In this document: piece after piece, positions 1 through 6,210 of the stretch
Numbering within the stretch: the stretch's first letter is position 1
Layout of the letters: the number at the start of each line of letters is the position of its first letter
Source of the DNA: a virus
Length of the DNA: 37,890 bases
Direction: 5' to 3' (one strand)
IMG/VR virus record: IMGVR_UViG_3300037247_000698
Coordinates: 1 to 37,890 of that record
Notes under the pieces: generated by a model
Seen by the model: only the letters and a program-made list of their open reading frames with translations
Told to the model about the DNA's origin: nothing
Database searches by the model: none
Translations under genes and position numbers: made by a program

Positions 1-140
1 CGAAGACGCGGGCCGGATATCCGTACTGAGTCACTACGGTCCTCCTTCTCTTGCGCGGGCGGCGAGCCAAGCCCAACCGTCCCGCTCATGCCAAAAGAAA
101 ACGTCGATCTGGTAGCGGCCGAGGAGCCCGGTATCCTCGC
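1..140. repeat. Terminal direct repeat, left copy
   Basis: The first 140 bases are repeated at the right end of the window with a single difference: C at 127 here, G in the other copy. This is what a circular or circularly permuted genome gives when an assembler runs past its own start. The mismatch is synonymous (Gly GGG/GGC) in the minus-strand frame of the broken gene at 34-233. Population variation or a sequencing error are both possible. It could in principle be a true physical direct terminal repeat, but genes run straight through it. Confidence 0.93.
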
Positions 141-233
141 AGACATAGACCCGGTTCGTCGGATCGCGCGGGGCCCGGACGAGCTCCCCGGGCGCGTAGG
201 ATGAGCCGCAAGCTCCCGCGCCTCATCGCTCAT
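34..233 (-). pseudogene. Small hypothetical protein with an apparent frameshift
   Basis: An ATG at 233 overlaps the stop of the upstream gene (ATGA) and opens a frame starting MSDEARELAAHP. After about 15 codons a different frame becomes the convincing one. It reads through RVYVCEDTGLLG, then YQIDVFFWHERDGWAWLAA, and ends in TAG at 34-36, which overlaps the GTG of the next gene by one base. The two frames join if one G is added to a GGGG run near 187-190. A homopolymer miscall is the simplest explanation; a true lesion or programmed slippage is possible. The single mismatch between the terminal repeat copies is synonymous in the second frame, which supports its being coding. Function unknown. 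Confidence 0.5.
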
Positions 234-403
234 GGCTGGCTACACTCCTTCTTATGCTCCGCATCGTATCTCGCCAGTACATCGCTCATGTCAAATGAGG
301 ACGGAATTCCGCGAACCGCAACGGCGAAAACCTCCTTGCATTGAGGACACTGGATGAGGTGCATTGGGTGTCCGTCTTCTTGGAATTCCATGATGCCCTT
401 CAT
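230..403 (-). CDS. 57-aa putative zinc-binding protein
   Basis: Start ATG at 403 overlaps the stop of the upstream gene by ATGA, and its own stop overlaps the next ATG in the same way. The protein has a CPQC pair at residues 19-22 followed by HKKEC at 50-54. This is a C2HC spacing that could bind one zinc ion. No family is recognised. It sits in a chain of tiny translationally coupled genes downstream of the promoter at 3.24 kb. It could bind nucleic acid or mediate protein contacts; nothing in the sequence decides this. Confidence 0.6.
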   Translation of the reverse strand: MKGIMEFQEDGHPMHLIQCPQCKEVFAVAVRGIPSSFDMSDVLARYDAEHKKECSQP

Positions 404-804
404 CGCTTCTCCTCCTCTTCGGGCCTGCCTAGCGGGGCGGCGAGGGCAGCGTGGGCTCGCCGCTGGATTTGCCTTAGCAGTTGGTGGTTGGTGTCGAAGT
501 CACCGCCACCTGCACGTTGCCTTGCCGAGAGGCGAATTTCCTTCAGCGCCTCCCCGCGCAGCTTGTCCCGCACCTTGTAGCAGTTGCGCTCGGCGAGGAA
601 ATCTTCGGCTTCCTTGATAACCGTGTTCCAGCCTTCCTCACACCGTTTCCAGTGCCGCTCGGCCTCCTTCACGCGCTCCTGTAGGCGGGCGACCTCGGCC
701 TCAAGGCGACGAATATCTCCATGCTCGCCCTTGGTGTGGTTGTGTACGCCCCGCTCATGTAGCCGCTCATCGCGGGAACTGCTGTTGTGGTCGATGATGC
801 TCAT
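400..804 (-). CDS. Hypothetical coiled-coil protein, 134 aa
   Basis: ATG at 804 has a strong ribosome binding site (AAGGAGGGAGCGA then ATG). Residues 25-75 are rich in Glu, Arg, Leu and Ala with heptad-like spacing (EAEVARLQERVKEAE), typical of a coiled coil. The C-terminus carries LAAPLGRP encoded by a 25-bp repeat that also occurs in the gene at 1000-1527, then an EEEEKR tail. The first 38 nt overlap the end of the upstream gene. No enzymatic motif is seen and the function is unknown. Confidence 0.65.
   Translation of the reverse strand: MSIIDHNSSSRDERLHERGVHNHTKGEHGDIRRLEAEVARLQERVKEAERHWKRCEEGWNTVIKEAEDFLAERNCYKVRDKLRGEALKEIRLSARQRAGGGDFDTNHQLLRQIQRRAHAALAAPLGRPEEEEKR
420..444. repeat. 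25-bp dispersed repeat, copy 1
   Basis: Identical 25-bp sequence (starts CGGGCCTGCCTAGC on the plus strand) at 420-444 and 1347-1371. In both places it is read in the same minus-strand frame and encodes LAAPLGRP. It is not obviously palindromic. It may mark a recombination point between small accessory genes. Confidence 0.85.
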
Positions 805-1000
805 TCGCTCCCTCCTTTATGGCAGTGCCCACAGGCCAATAGTCCCTTACCTCACGCTTACGCTGTGTCCTAAGTGCCCTGTCAGTGTGTCGTAAGCAGT
901 AGAACCCTAGCGAGACGCAGCGGTGACTAAACAATTCCTTCACGGATTGCCCGCCACACGAGTTGCAACCTGGCACCGCTACGCTTCTAAGATATGCCAT
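767..1000 (-). CDS. 77-aa putative zinc-binding protein
   Basis: The ATG at 1000 overlaps the TGA of the upstream gene by one base (TGATG). The product starts MAYLRSVAVPGCNSCGG and has Cys at about 12, 15, 28 and 36 plus a CLRH motif, a plausible zinc ribbon. The C-terminal 12 residues overlap the start of the next gene. No known family is recognised. Base composition is less GC-rich than in the recombination genes further right, which would fit separate acquisition of this block (0.4-1.5 kb). Confidence 0.55.
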   Translation of the reverse strand: MAYLRSVAVPGCNSCGGQSVKELFSHRCVSLGFYCLRHTDRALRTQRKREVRDYWPVGTAIKEGANEHHRPQQQFPR

Positions 1001-1527
1001 CACCTCGCCTCCAGTGGCATCCAGCCTGCTTCCAGCATGGCGTCCATCGCCTCCCGACACTCCTTCCAGCACTCGCTAGGGAAGCCGGGAGTCAGACAGT
1101 GGGTACGGTGGACTACATCGCGGGCGTTCTCTAAGGCGAGGAGCATCCCCTGGTGCTGTTTCCAGACCTCGTTGAACCGCTCTTGTAGCCGGTCTAAGGC
1201 TGCGGCGTATCCTTCGCCGCTCCTTAGCCTCTCTATAGTGTGGCCGCAGTCGCAGTCCGGTTGGCCGCATTGCGCATTCATTTCGCTCATCATTCCCTCT
1301 CCTTGGTCAGGATGGCCAGCGACCCGTATCGTGGCGACCGACACGGCGGGCCTGCCTAGCGGGGCGGCGAGATCCTTGACCGCGCCCTCACTCCCGCCGT
1401 TGAGATAGTGGACGCGGCGCCCGGCGTTGTCGGCGCTCTCATGGTCGCTTTCAGATCGAAAGGTGCCATCCGGCATAAAGAAGCCAACCGTCCAAAGGTT
1501 CGCCCCCGTCATCATGTAGACATACAT
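1000..1527 (-). CDS. Hypothetical protein, apparently two small genes read as one
   Basis: ATG at 1527 overlaps the upstream stop (TAATG). Residues 1-45 (start MYVYMMTGANLWTVGF, later RVHYLNGG) look like a complete small phage protein with a Trp/Tyr-rich fold. The 25-bp repeat then encodes LAAPLGRP. At 1293/1290 there is an internal ATG-ATG with its own ribosome binding site (AAGGAGAGGGA). From there the second half carries a Cys-rich motif (CGQPDCDCGH) and a helical segment. The likeliest reading is an in-frame fusion of two neighbours at the repeat, with the second still able to start independently. Functions unknown. Confidence 0.6.
   Translation of the reverse strand: MYVYMMTGANLWTVGFFMPDGTFRSESDHESADNAGRRVHYLNGGSEGAVKDLAAPLGRPAVSVATIRVAGHPDQGEGMMSEMNAQCGQPDCDCGHTIERLRSGEGYAAALDRLQERFNEVWKQHQGMLLALENARDVVHRTHCLTPGFPSECWKECREAMDAMLEAGWMPLEAR
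1347..1371. repeat. 25-bp dispersed repeat, copy 2
   Basis: Second copy of the sequence at 420-444, located exactly where the two halves of the 1000-1527 reading frame meet. This is compatible with the repeat having served as a recombination junction. Confidence 0.85.
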
Positions 1528-1829
1528 TACGCTCCGGCCTCCTTCTCCGGGATCGGCACTCCCGGGAGCCATGCCTTGAGGACGAGCGTCTCGCCGAGCT
1601 CGACTTCATGCCGGTGATAATAGACGTAAGGATAGCCGCACTCCGCACACTCGCCTTGCCCGTTCACGATGCCCCATCGAAACGACCCGAGGAGCCCGCC
1701 GAGGCGCCGGCCGCAATCGACGCAATCGACGGTTGAAGATGCGTCGAGAGCCGCGATCATATCGGCGAAGTCCCCGGAGGCATGACGCACGGCGAGGGCG
1801 CGTTGTGAAAGCTCGATGCTGACGGTCAT
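1527..1829 (-). CDS. Zinc-ribbon protein, 100 aa
   Basis: The start at 1829 overlaps the upstream gene by ATGA and has AAGGAGAG upstream. Residues 36-39 are CVDC and residues 61-64 are CAEC, giving the two-knuckle C2-C2 pattern of a zinc ribbon. The rest is mixed, with an aromatic YPYVYYHR strand after the second knuckle. A ribbon of this kind usually binds nucleic acid or a protein partner; which one applies here cannot be told. It belongs to the early small-gene chain. Confidence 0.65.
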   Translation of the reverse strand: MTVSIELSQRALAVRHASGDFADMIAALDASSTVDCVDCGRRLGGLLGSFRWGIVNGQGECAECGYPYVYYHRHEVELGETLVLKAWLPGVPIPEKEAGA

Positions 1830-2050
1830 GATGGCTCTCCTTCCACGACCGACGTCGTCTCGACGACGGTGCCGACGATCATCTCCCGAACCTCGATCCG
1901 GTAGGACCGGGAGACGAGGACCTTCCCCCGGTTTTGGTTGAAGACGCGCATGAGCGCGGCGGCGGCGCTCCGGGCGTCGATCTCGGTCGACGTCAAGCGC
2001 GCCTCCTCCTTATAGAAAAACCAAACGTCGACCCGCCATCGCCTAGTCAT
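1826..2050 (-). CDS. Hypothetical protein, 74 aa
   Basis: ATG at 2050 sits behind GGAGGGATCCG, which is also the tail of the upstream gene (8-nt overlap). The protein starts MTRRWRVDVWFFYKEEARL and alternates beta-like stretches with one helix (IDARSAAAALMRVF). It has no Cys pair or catalytic motif. No family recognised; coding status rests on the ribosome binding site, the coupled overlaps at both ends and the lack of competing frames. Confidence 0.6.
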   Translation of the reverse strand: MTRRWRVDVWFFYKEEARLTSTEIDARSAAAALMRVFNQNRGKVLVSRSYRIEVREMIVGTVVETTSVVEGEPS

Positions 2051-2705
2051 CGGATCCCTCCTCCCGGTCGAGGCCGTTAAGGTAGGCGTTGACTATGCGA
2101 TAAGCCTCCTGAATATGATCGCCTTCCGTCACGCCTGCGAGCCTCGACTTGATCTCCCGGAGCACGTCGAGCGCCGTCTCCGGCCGCGTCGGCGGCCCGA
2201 CTTCGATCTCGCCCTTATCGCCCCGGACTATTACGACCGGCCAGCACGACGGCGTATCCTCGATGACGGGCCCGCCGCCGCTCAGATCGCCCTTGAGAAA
2301 CGCGCGGAGGTCGCCGCTCCCCACTTCATCTCCAAGGTGCTCGTCCGGGAGGCCGGTCGCGGCCGCAAGGTCGCCCCGCCAATGGTGTATCGTCTCTCCG
2401 GATCGAGCCGCGAAGACGAGGCGCCGGTAGCCCCGAAGGGCCTGATGGCGATCGGTGACTCGGCCGCGCTCCTTCCAATACGGCTCCGTCTCCGGCTCGA
2501 CCGCGTCGACGAAATCGAGAAGGTCGGCGTTCTCGTTGTTGACTTCAAGCCATTCGCCCTTGAGCTCCTCGCGACCGCTCCGCCGCCAGCCATTGCGGGA
2601 GACCGCCCATAAGCGGCCGCCAGCCTTGTCCCGGCGGTCGAGGTCGACAGTCGCCCGCTCCCCGTCCGCATTGAAGACGAGCGTCCCGCCCTTGAAGTGA
2701 GTCAT
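2043..2705 (-). CDS. Hypothetical protein, 220 aa
   Basis: The frame stays open upstream, but the ATG at 2705 is preferred because it overlaps the upstream stop as ATGA and is preceded by purines. The protein begins MTHFKGGTLVFNADGERATV, a beta-rich start that resembles small OB- or SH3-like barrels. The C-terminal third is helical (LDVLREIKSRLAGV). No catalytic motif is recognised. It may be two domains joined, the second being a typical small phage helical protein with an acidic end. Function unknown. Confidence 0.6.
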   Translation of the reverse strand: MTHFKGGTLVFNADGERATVDLDRRDKAGGRLWAVSRNGWRRSGREELKGEWLEVNNENADLLDFVDAVEPETEPYWKERGRVTDRHQALRGYRRLVFAARSGETIHHWRGDLAAATGLPDEHLGDEVGSGDLRAFLKGDLSGGGPVIEDTPSCWPVVIVRGDKGEIEVGPPTRPETALDVLREIKSRLAGVTEGDHIQEAYRIVNAYLNGLDREEGSDD

Positions 2706-2956
2706 GACGTCGCCTCTTCCTTGGCGGCGTCGAAGAGCCGCTTTCCGACCGCGCGCCGGGCGGCTCCGGCTCCGCCGAGCATCCCGGCGATCTCCGCCGC
2801 CCCGGCCGCGTCGTCCTCGATCATATCGTGACACTCCGGCGAGCAAACAGGTCGGCCCCGGGCCGTCAAATGCTCGGCGTCGAGGTCGACCGGCTTCCCG
2901 CAATAGGCGCAAGGCGCGTCCTTGATCTCGCCCGGCGGGTCGTCCTTGCCGGTCAT
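2702..2956 (-). CDS. Zinc-ribbon protein, 84 aa
   Basis: The start at 2956 overlaps the upstream stop by ATGA. CAYC at 16-19 and CSPEC at 38-42 form a treble-clef-like or zinc-ribbon pattern of the kind seen in small phage and HNH-adjacent proteins (GKPVDLDAEHLTARGRPVC). No HNH catalytic histidine pair is present, so an endonuclease is not supported. The C-terminal half is an Ala-rich helix. Confidence 0.65.
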   Translation of the reverse strand: MTGKDDPPGEIKDAPCAYCGKPVDLDAEHLTARGRPVCSPECHDMIEDDAAGAAEIAGMLGGAGAARRAVGKRLFDAAKEEATS

Positions 2957-3204
2957 ATCGCCTTGCCTTCGATCTCAACGATCCGCCAGCCGAAGGAAGC
3001 CCAACGGGCCGGAGTGAGTTGATGGCGGCCCTTGCCCTCATGCCGAACCATGAGCTTGGCGTGCCTCACGCCCCGGATCTCCTCGCTCATGATCGCTGCC
3101 GTCCCGCCGAATTCCGTCTCGGGAAAGCAACAATCGTAACGGAGCATATCGATCGGAAACGGACCGGCGCCCTCGACGGTGAATCGCGTTTGGTGCATGG
3201 TCAT
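2953..3204 (-). CDS. Hypothetical protein, 83 aa, first gene after promoter
   Basis: The ATG at 3204 is chosen because it lies directly behind AGGAGGACCGTA, the ribosome-binding cassette reused at many genes here, and about 33 nt downstream of a near-consensus promoter. The protein starts MTMHQTRFTVEGAGPFPIDM and contains RYDCCFPE. The short acidic/basic protein has no recognised domain. Being first in a strongly promoted operon suggests an early, highly expressed product, possibly a host-interaction protein (inference). Confidence 0.65.
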   Translation of the reverse strand: MTMHQTRFTVEGAGPFPIDMLRYDCCFPETEFGGTAAIMSEEIRGVRHAKLMVRHEGKGRHQLTPARWASFGWRIVEIEGKAI

Positions 3205-3236
3205 TACGGTCCTCCTCGCTACTAGCTGCTGAATCA

Positions 3237-3265
3237 ATTATCCCCACGTCTCCCCAACGTGTCAA
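3237..3265 (-). promoter_or_regulatory. Strong sigma70-type promoter P1
   Basis: On the minus strand the -35 is TTGACA (3260-3265), the spacer is 17 nt and the -10 is GATAAT (3237-3242). It points at the gene starting at 3204, with a leader of about 25 nt. The spacer contains the operator-like sequence shared with the promoter near 9.08 kb. Confidence 0.8.
3239..3255 (-). promoter_or_regulatory. Operator-like 17-bp motif, copy 1
   Basis: GGGGAGACGTGGGGATA (minus strand) lies between the -35 and -10 of P1 and is identical to 9078-9094 in the second strong promoter. Identity in a promoter spacer, where sequence is normally free, suggests a repressor site controlling both early transcripts. The ribbon-helix-helix protein at 8769-8963 is the obvious candidate (inference). 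Confidence 0.6.
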
Positions 3266-3417
3266 TACCGTCATGACCGAATCTAGGGGATATCCGAGAC
3301 TTTAGGCGACCCTCAGATAGGCGCCTTGACGCCCTCGAGGCCGTTCGCTTACGCTTAAACCATCGTCAGGGGTTACGGTCCTCCGACGAGAGGCTCGGCG
3401 ATTCTAGGCGCCGGGCC
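3266..3417. other. Intergenic region with orphan ribosome-binding cassette
   Basis: This stretch between the resolvase gene and promoter P1 has no convincing gene. On the minus strand, GGAGGACCGTA at 3374-3384 copies the start cassette seen at many genes, but is followed by ACC instead of ATG. An open stretch of 23 codons (TPDDGLSVSE...) ends at 3302. It looks like the remnant of a lost small gene. GGGGATATCC at 3286-3295 partly resembles the operator half-sites. Confidence 0.4.
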
Positions 3418-3936
3418 TCATTTCTTCGGAGGCTGGAAGTCCCGATCCCCCGCGACGGCGAGCGAATAGCCGGCCAGCGCGACGACCGCCGCGTCGGCCG
3501 CGTCCGCGTCCTTGACATAGATGCCAGTCCGGAGCTCGACGCCCCGGCGGACTATGTCCTTGATTGAGCCGTCGCCTGGCCGGACGGGCCGCCCGATGAT
3601 GAGGTCGCGGGCCTTGTTGACGGGTATCTCCACTAACGCTGTCAGCGGCGCCGCCGCGATCTCCACCGCCGCGCGCGCCTTGGCGAGCGCCTCGATCGTC
3701 TCGATGGACGTGTTGCCCTTGCCCCGGGCCCATCGCCCCGGCTTCTCGATGACCGTGAGGTCCGGGCGGAGCTCCTCGATCACGCGCCGAACCATTAAGC
3801 ATATCGCCCGGAGCCGGAGCGGCGTCGGCGTCCTCTCCTTGCCGGACGAGAAGGAGTCGTAATAGACGAGCTCGTCGTCACGGACAAGAGCGAGGCCGGT
3901 TCGCCGGAGGGCCGCGTCGACGCCGAGGACCTTCAT
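3418..3936 (-). CDS. RuvC-like Holliday junction resolvase / RNase H-fold nuclease
   Basis: The 172-aa product has the order of acidic motifs of RuvC-type resolvases: VLGVDAALRRTG (Asp at 7) on the first strand, LTVIEKP (Glu at 64) on the fourth, and DADAADAAVVAL (Asp at about 143-147) in the C-terminal helix. Length matches phage and bacterial RuvC (about 160-175 aa). It should cut branched DNA made during recombination-driven replication or packaging. It overlaps the upstream nuclease gene by ATGA, so the two are translationally coupled. Substrate specificity is inferred from family. Confidence 0.82.
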   Translation of the reverse strand: MKVLGVDAALRRTGLALVRDDELVYYDSFSSGKERTPTPLRLRAICLMVRRVIEELRPDLTVIEKPGRWARGKGNTSIETIEALAKARAAVEIAAAPLTALVEIPVNKARDLIIGRPVRPGDGSIKDIVRRGVELRTGIYVKDADAADAAVVALAGYSLAVAGDRDFQPPKK

Positions 3937-4481
3937 TCGGGAATGAGGGCCTTTTGCGTCGGGGCCGGGTTGATGGCTTCGACGAGCTCCTCGATCGGCC
4001 GGAGGGCCGCCGCGTGAACCGAATAGGCTTGGAGCCCTTGGTCCATCCTTCGGAGATCATAGAAGCTCTGATGCGTGAGCCATCCGGCGACAATCCAACG
4101 CCCGGGCTTGCGGAAGACGCCGCGCACGAGGACATACAGGTCCCGGGCCTTGTGCGCGTCATGGAAGGGAACCAAAAGCGGCGATGAGGGAGAGGACCGC
4201 GTCTTGACCTCGAGACGGCCGAGGCGGCACTCGAAATCGAAGCCTCGATCGCGGCCTCGTGGCTTGTCGCGATAGTGCCGCCATAGCCGCTCAAGACTCA
4301 TCCCGAGGACGAGGAGCCCGACCGCGATCTCCCCGGTGAGTCCGACGAGCTTGTTCGCCCGGGGATCGCCTCGCTCGCCCATCGGCCGCTCGCGAAGGCC
4401 GGCCCGCTTGGCGTTCTCCATCTCCCGATCGGTCGCCCACTCGATGAGCTCGACCTCCTCGGGCGTTGGCTTGAAGATCAC
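3933..4481 (-). CDS. PD-(D/E)XK-fold nuclease-like protein, 182 aa
   Basis: GTG start at 4481. The core shows GEIAVGL (Glu near 51) then RGFDFECRLGRLEVKTR (Asp near 82 and the EVK signature near 93-95). This is the arrangement of PD-(D/E)XK nucleases, with Asp on one strand and E-x-K on the next. Later DAHKARDLYVLVRG and WIVAGWL strands continue the fold. It is directly coupled to the RuvC-like gene, so a role as recombination exonuclease or junction nuclease is likely. A restriction-like enzyme is the alternative. No ribosome binding site stronger than AGGG is visible. Confidence 0.7.
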   Translation of the reverse strand: MIFKPTPEEVELIEWATDREMENAKRAGLRERPMGERGDPRANKLVGLTGEIAVGLLVLGMSLERLWRHYRDKPRGRDRGFDFECRLGRLEVKTRSSPSSPLLVPFHDAHKARDLYVLVRGVFRKPGRWIVAGWLTHQSFYDLRRMDQGLQAYSVHAAALRPIEELVEAINPAPTQKALIPE

Positions 4482-4488
4482 GGCCCTA

Positions 4489-4689
4489 TTATCCGGCGGG
4501 CATCCTCTCTTGAATAGACTCGATCGTCACCTTGACGTAAGGCGTCCTCATCATCTCGAGGAGGAATGAGCCCGAGACCACGTCGATCGTCGCGGCGAGC
4601 TTGATCTCATGCTCCGGCGCCGTCCCGACCTCCTTCCCGGGCTTCGTCGAGAAGCTCTTGATCGTCGCGTTAAATGTCTTCTTTTCCAT
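4489..4689 (-). CDS. Hypothetical protein, 66 aa
   Basis: The ATG at 4689 is preferred over upstream options because AGGAGGACCGG stands directly in front of it. The product starts MEKKTFNATIKSFSTKPGKE and looks all-beta, resembling small single-domain proteins placed beside recombinases. No family is recognised. It sits just upstream of the PD-(D/E)XK nuclease, so it could be an accessory factor for recombination (inference from position only). Confidence 0.6.
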   Translation of the reverse strand: MEKKTFNATIKSFSTKPGKEVGTAPEHEIKLAATIDVVSGSFLLEMMRTPYVKVTIESIQERMPAG

Positions 4690-4731
4690 CCGGTCCTCCT
4701 TGTCGCTAACCCCCGCTTGGATCGCCGTCAC

Positions 4732-5025
4732 TCATCCGGCGACAACCGCCTCCCACTCGACGACGAACGTCGTCGCCGGCCGGCCCGCCTTGAGCGTCCG
4801 AAACCACTCAATGCGACGGTCGTCGATCGCACCCTCGAGATCAAGCGCGAGCGAGTCGATCCACTCATCGGGGATCGGACAAATGCAAAGCGGATTCCGC
4901 TCGATCGCACAGATCGCGCACTCCGCCTTGAGCAAGTCCGCGACCTCCCGGTCGGATTCCGCGACCTCCCATAGCATCCTCGCCGCGAGTATCCTCGTCG
5001 CGGCTGCCGCCTTACTCTCCGGCAT
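4732..5025 (-). CDS. Cys-rich hypothetical protein, 97 aa
   Basis: The ATG at 5025 follows AGGAGGACCGTA and overlaps the stop of the previous gene (TAATG). The N-terminal half is helical. Residues 34-49 read CAICAIERNPLCICPIP, a dense Cys cluster able to bind a metal. The C-terminal half is beta-like (TTFVVEWEAVVAG). Unknown function. Confidence 0.62.
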   Translation of the reverse strand: MPESKAAAATRILAARMLWEVAESDREVADLLKAECAICAIERNPLCICPIPDEWIDSLALDLEGAIDDRRIEWFRTLKAGRPATTFVVEWEAVVAG

Positions 5026-5492
5026 TACGGTCCTCCTTTCGGCGGGGCTTTCCCCGCATAGGGGCCGCCGTCCGGGCAACAAGAGCACGACCCCGGCCCG
5101 GCGATCCCGTCGTGCTGCAGACGATATTTCCCGCGATGATATCGGTCGAAGTAGTATCCCGGCGCCTCACCCTCGCTGGCCGGTCTCGCCTGCGATCCCC
5201 GGCCAGGCCGGAAATCCGTTTGCAAGAGCCGGACCATGTATCCGAGCGGCTCGGTTCTCGGCTCCTCCGCCGCCTTCTCATAGACGCCCCATATCGTCTC
5301 CGGCGAGTGGCCGTCCCTGATCCAGCCGTCAACCCGGCGGACCGCGACGTCCATCGTCAGGCCCCATGAGAGGCTCATCGCGTCAGCGATCCTCTCGGCC
5401 TCGTCCTCCTCGCGCGGGCGCGCGTCGGGAGGCTTTCCGTCGCCGGGAGGCGGGGAGGGGTCGTCTTGTTTAGCTAATGCCTTCTTAGTCAT
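5025..5492 (-). CDS. Hypothetical protein, 155 aa, possible replication accessory
   Basis: ATG at 5492 has GGGGAGG upstream. The first 35 residues are charged and Pro-rich. Residues 35-95 form a helical domain (AERIADAMSLSWGL, VDGWIRDGHSPETIWGVYEKA) of a size seen in DnaD- or helicase-loader-like phage proteins, though no signature is clear. The tail has CSCC and a Gly/Pro-rich end. It is the first gene behind the promoter at 5.7 kb and precedes the nuclease and resolvase genes, suggesting a DNA-metabolism role (inference). Confidence 0.6.
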   Translation of the reverse strand: MTKKALAKQDDPSPPPGDGKPPDARPREEDEAERIADAMSLSWGLTMDVAVRRVDGWIRDGHSPETIWGVYEKAAEEPRTEPLGYMVRLLQTDFRPGRGSQARPASEGEAPGYYFDRYHRGKYRLQHDGIAGPGSCSCCPDGGPYAGKAPPKGGP

Positions 5493-5672
5493 ACTGTTTA
5501 CCTCCCCTCCACCTCCCTTGGACGCGGGACCTCCCTCAAGGCCGAAGCCGCGCGAGGCAAGCGGAGAGCAATATGGAGGGTTAGGGGCAAGGGGAAGAGG
5601 CCCTTGTGATAAAGGGTATTGACAAATGATCGGTTGCGTTGGTAAGCTCTTGTCGACAGGACTTCACCGGGG
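5493..5672 (-). other. Leader region of the 5.7-kb promoter
   Basis: About 175 nt between the -10 element and the ATG at 5492 carry no convincing gene. A minus-strand frame opens at an ATG inside the -10 box and runs to just before 5492, but that ATG would lie upstream of the transcription start. A small stem (CCCTT/AAGGG) lies at 5601-5616. The region could hold an untranslated regulatory leader. Confidence 0.35.
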
Positions 5673-5702
5673 AGCATAGCTCGCCCGCCCGCCGATTGTC
5701 AA
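5673..5702 (-). promoter_or_regulatory. Sigma70-type promoter P2
   Basis: On the minus strand the -35 is TTGACA (5697-5702), the spacer is 18 nt and the -10 is TATGCT (5673-5678). It follows immediately after a GC-rich terminator-like hairpin and faces the 5025-5492 gene and the recombination nucleases. It lacks the operator motif of the other two strong promoters, so it is probably controlled differently. Confidence 0.72.
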
Positions 5703-5705
5703 GGG

Positions 5706-5724
5706 CCCCGGCGCGATGCCGGGG
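5706..5724 (-). terminator. GC-rich hairpin, likely terminator
   Basis: CCCCGGC and GCCGGGG form a perfect 7-bp stem with a 5-nt loop just past the stop of the 5735-5950 gene. No long U-tract follows (minus strand CCCTTGACA), so termination strength is uncertain. Its position between a gene end and promoter P2 argues for an operon boundary. Confidence 0.55.
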
Positions 5725-5734
5725 TCTCGGCATC

Positions 5735-5950
5735 TCAAGAATCATGATGATCGCCCCAAGGCTCAGTCCCATTCAGCATTCCTGCCGTAATGGTATTCAC
5801 TTGATAGCAATCAGGACACTCTATCCGAGCCTCTCGCTTGCCAGTATCGAGATCACTGACGACTAAGCCGTTCCTGTCGATTCTCCGCTCCCAAATGTTG
5901 CCGTTGGAACTGACATATAATTCCAGGCGGCGCTTGTCTCGCGCGCTCAT
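5735..5950 (-). CDS. Hypothetical protein, 71 aa, single Cys pair
   Basis: ATG at 5950 overlaps the upstream stop as ATGA, which decides the start over an earlier ATG. The N-terminus is basic (MSARDKRRLELYVSSNGNIW). A beta-rich middle leads to CPDC at 46-49, then NTITAGMLNG. Only one Cys pair is present, so any metal site would need His or a dimer. It is the last gene before the terminator hairpin. Confidence 0.6.
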   Translation of the reverse strand: MSARDKRRLELYVSSNGNIWERRIDRNGLVVSDLDTGKREARIECPDCYQVNTITAGMLNGTEPWGDHHDS

Positions 5951-6210
5951 CGCTTCGCCTCGCGGCCAAGATGATACGTCCAGCCCATCGTTATACAACC
6001 GGAGCATTGTTCATTGACCGCGAGGATCTCGGCCGCCGTCCGGTCCTTGAGGGTCCCCCGGTCGACCGCCCCGACCTTGCCGCAAGCCGCTTCCCATTCC
6101 GTCGTCTCTCCTCGTCGGACCATGACTCGGGCGAGCCGCTTGATGAAGTGAAACTCGCCGTCGATATAGGCCGTCGTGTAGGGTTGGGCGGGTCCGCCCC
6201 GGCGAGCCAT
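5947..6210 (-). CDS. Hypothetical protein, 87 aa
   Basis: The ATG at 6210 shares its A with the TGA of the upstream gene (TGATG). The product reads MARRGGPAQPYTTAYIDGEF and then a basic stretch. A Cys near residue 43 plus CSGC near 69-72, followed by MGWTYHLGRE, may form a metal site. The acidic-basic pattern resembles small phage proteins of unknown role that carry degenerate zinc ribbons. No function assigned. Confidence 0.58.
   Translation of the reverse strand: MARRGGPAQPYTTAYIDGEFHFIKRLARVMVRRGETTEWEAACGKVGAVDRGTLKDRTAAEILAVNEQCSGCITMGWTYHLGREAKR

Noticed and set aside
2706-3041. N-terminal extension of the 220-aa protein at 2043-2705
   Set aside because: The extension overlaps two well-supported Zn-ribbon and early genes in another frame and is Arg-rich. 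The ATG at 2705 has an ATGA overlap.
5619-5648. TTGACA on the plus strand with possible promoter
   Set aside because: No acceptable -10 at 16-18 nt (GTAAGC or TAAGCT) and no plus-strand gene downstream.
5496-5677. Minus-strand 59-codon frame in the leader of promoter P2
   Set aside because: Its ATG is part of the -10 box, so it would lie upstream of the transcript start. No ribosome binding site is present.
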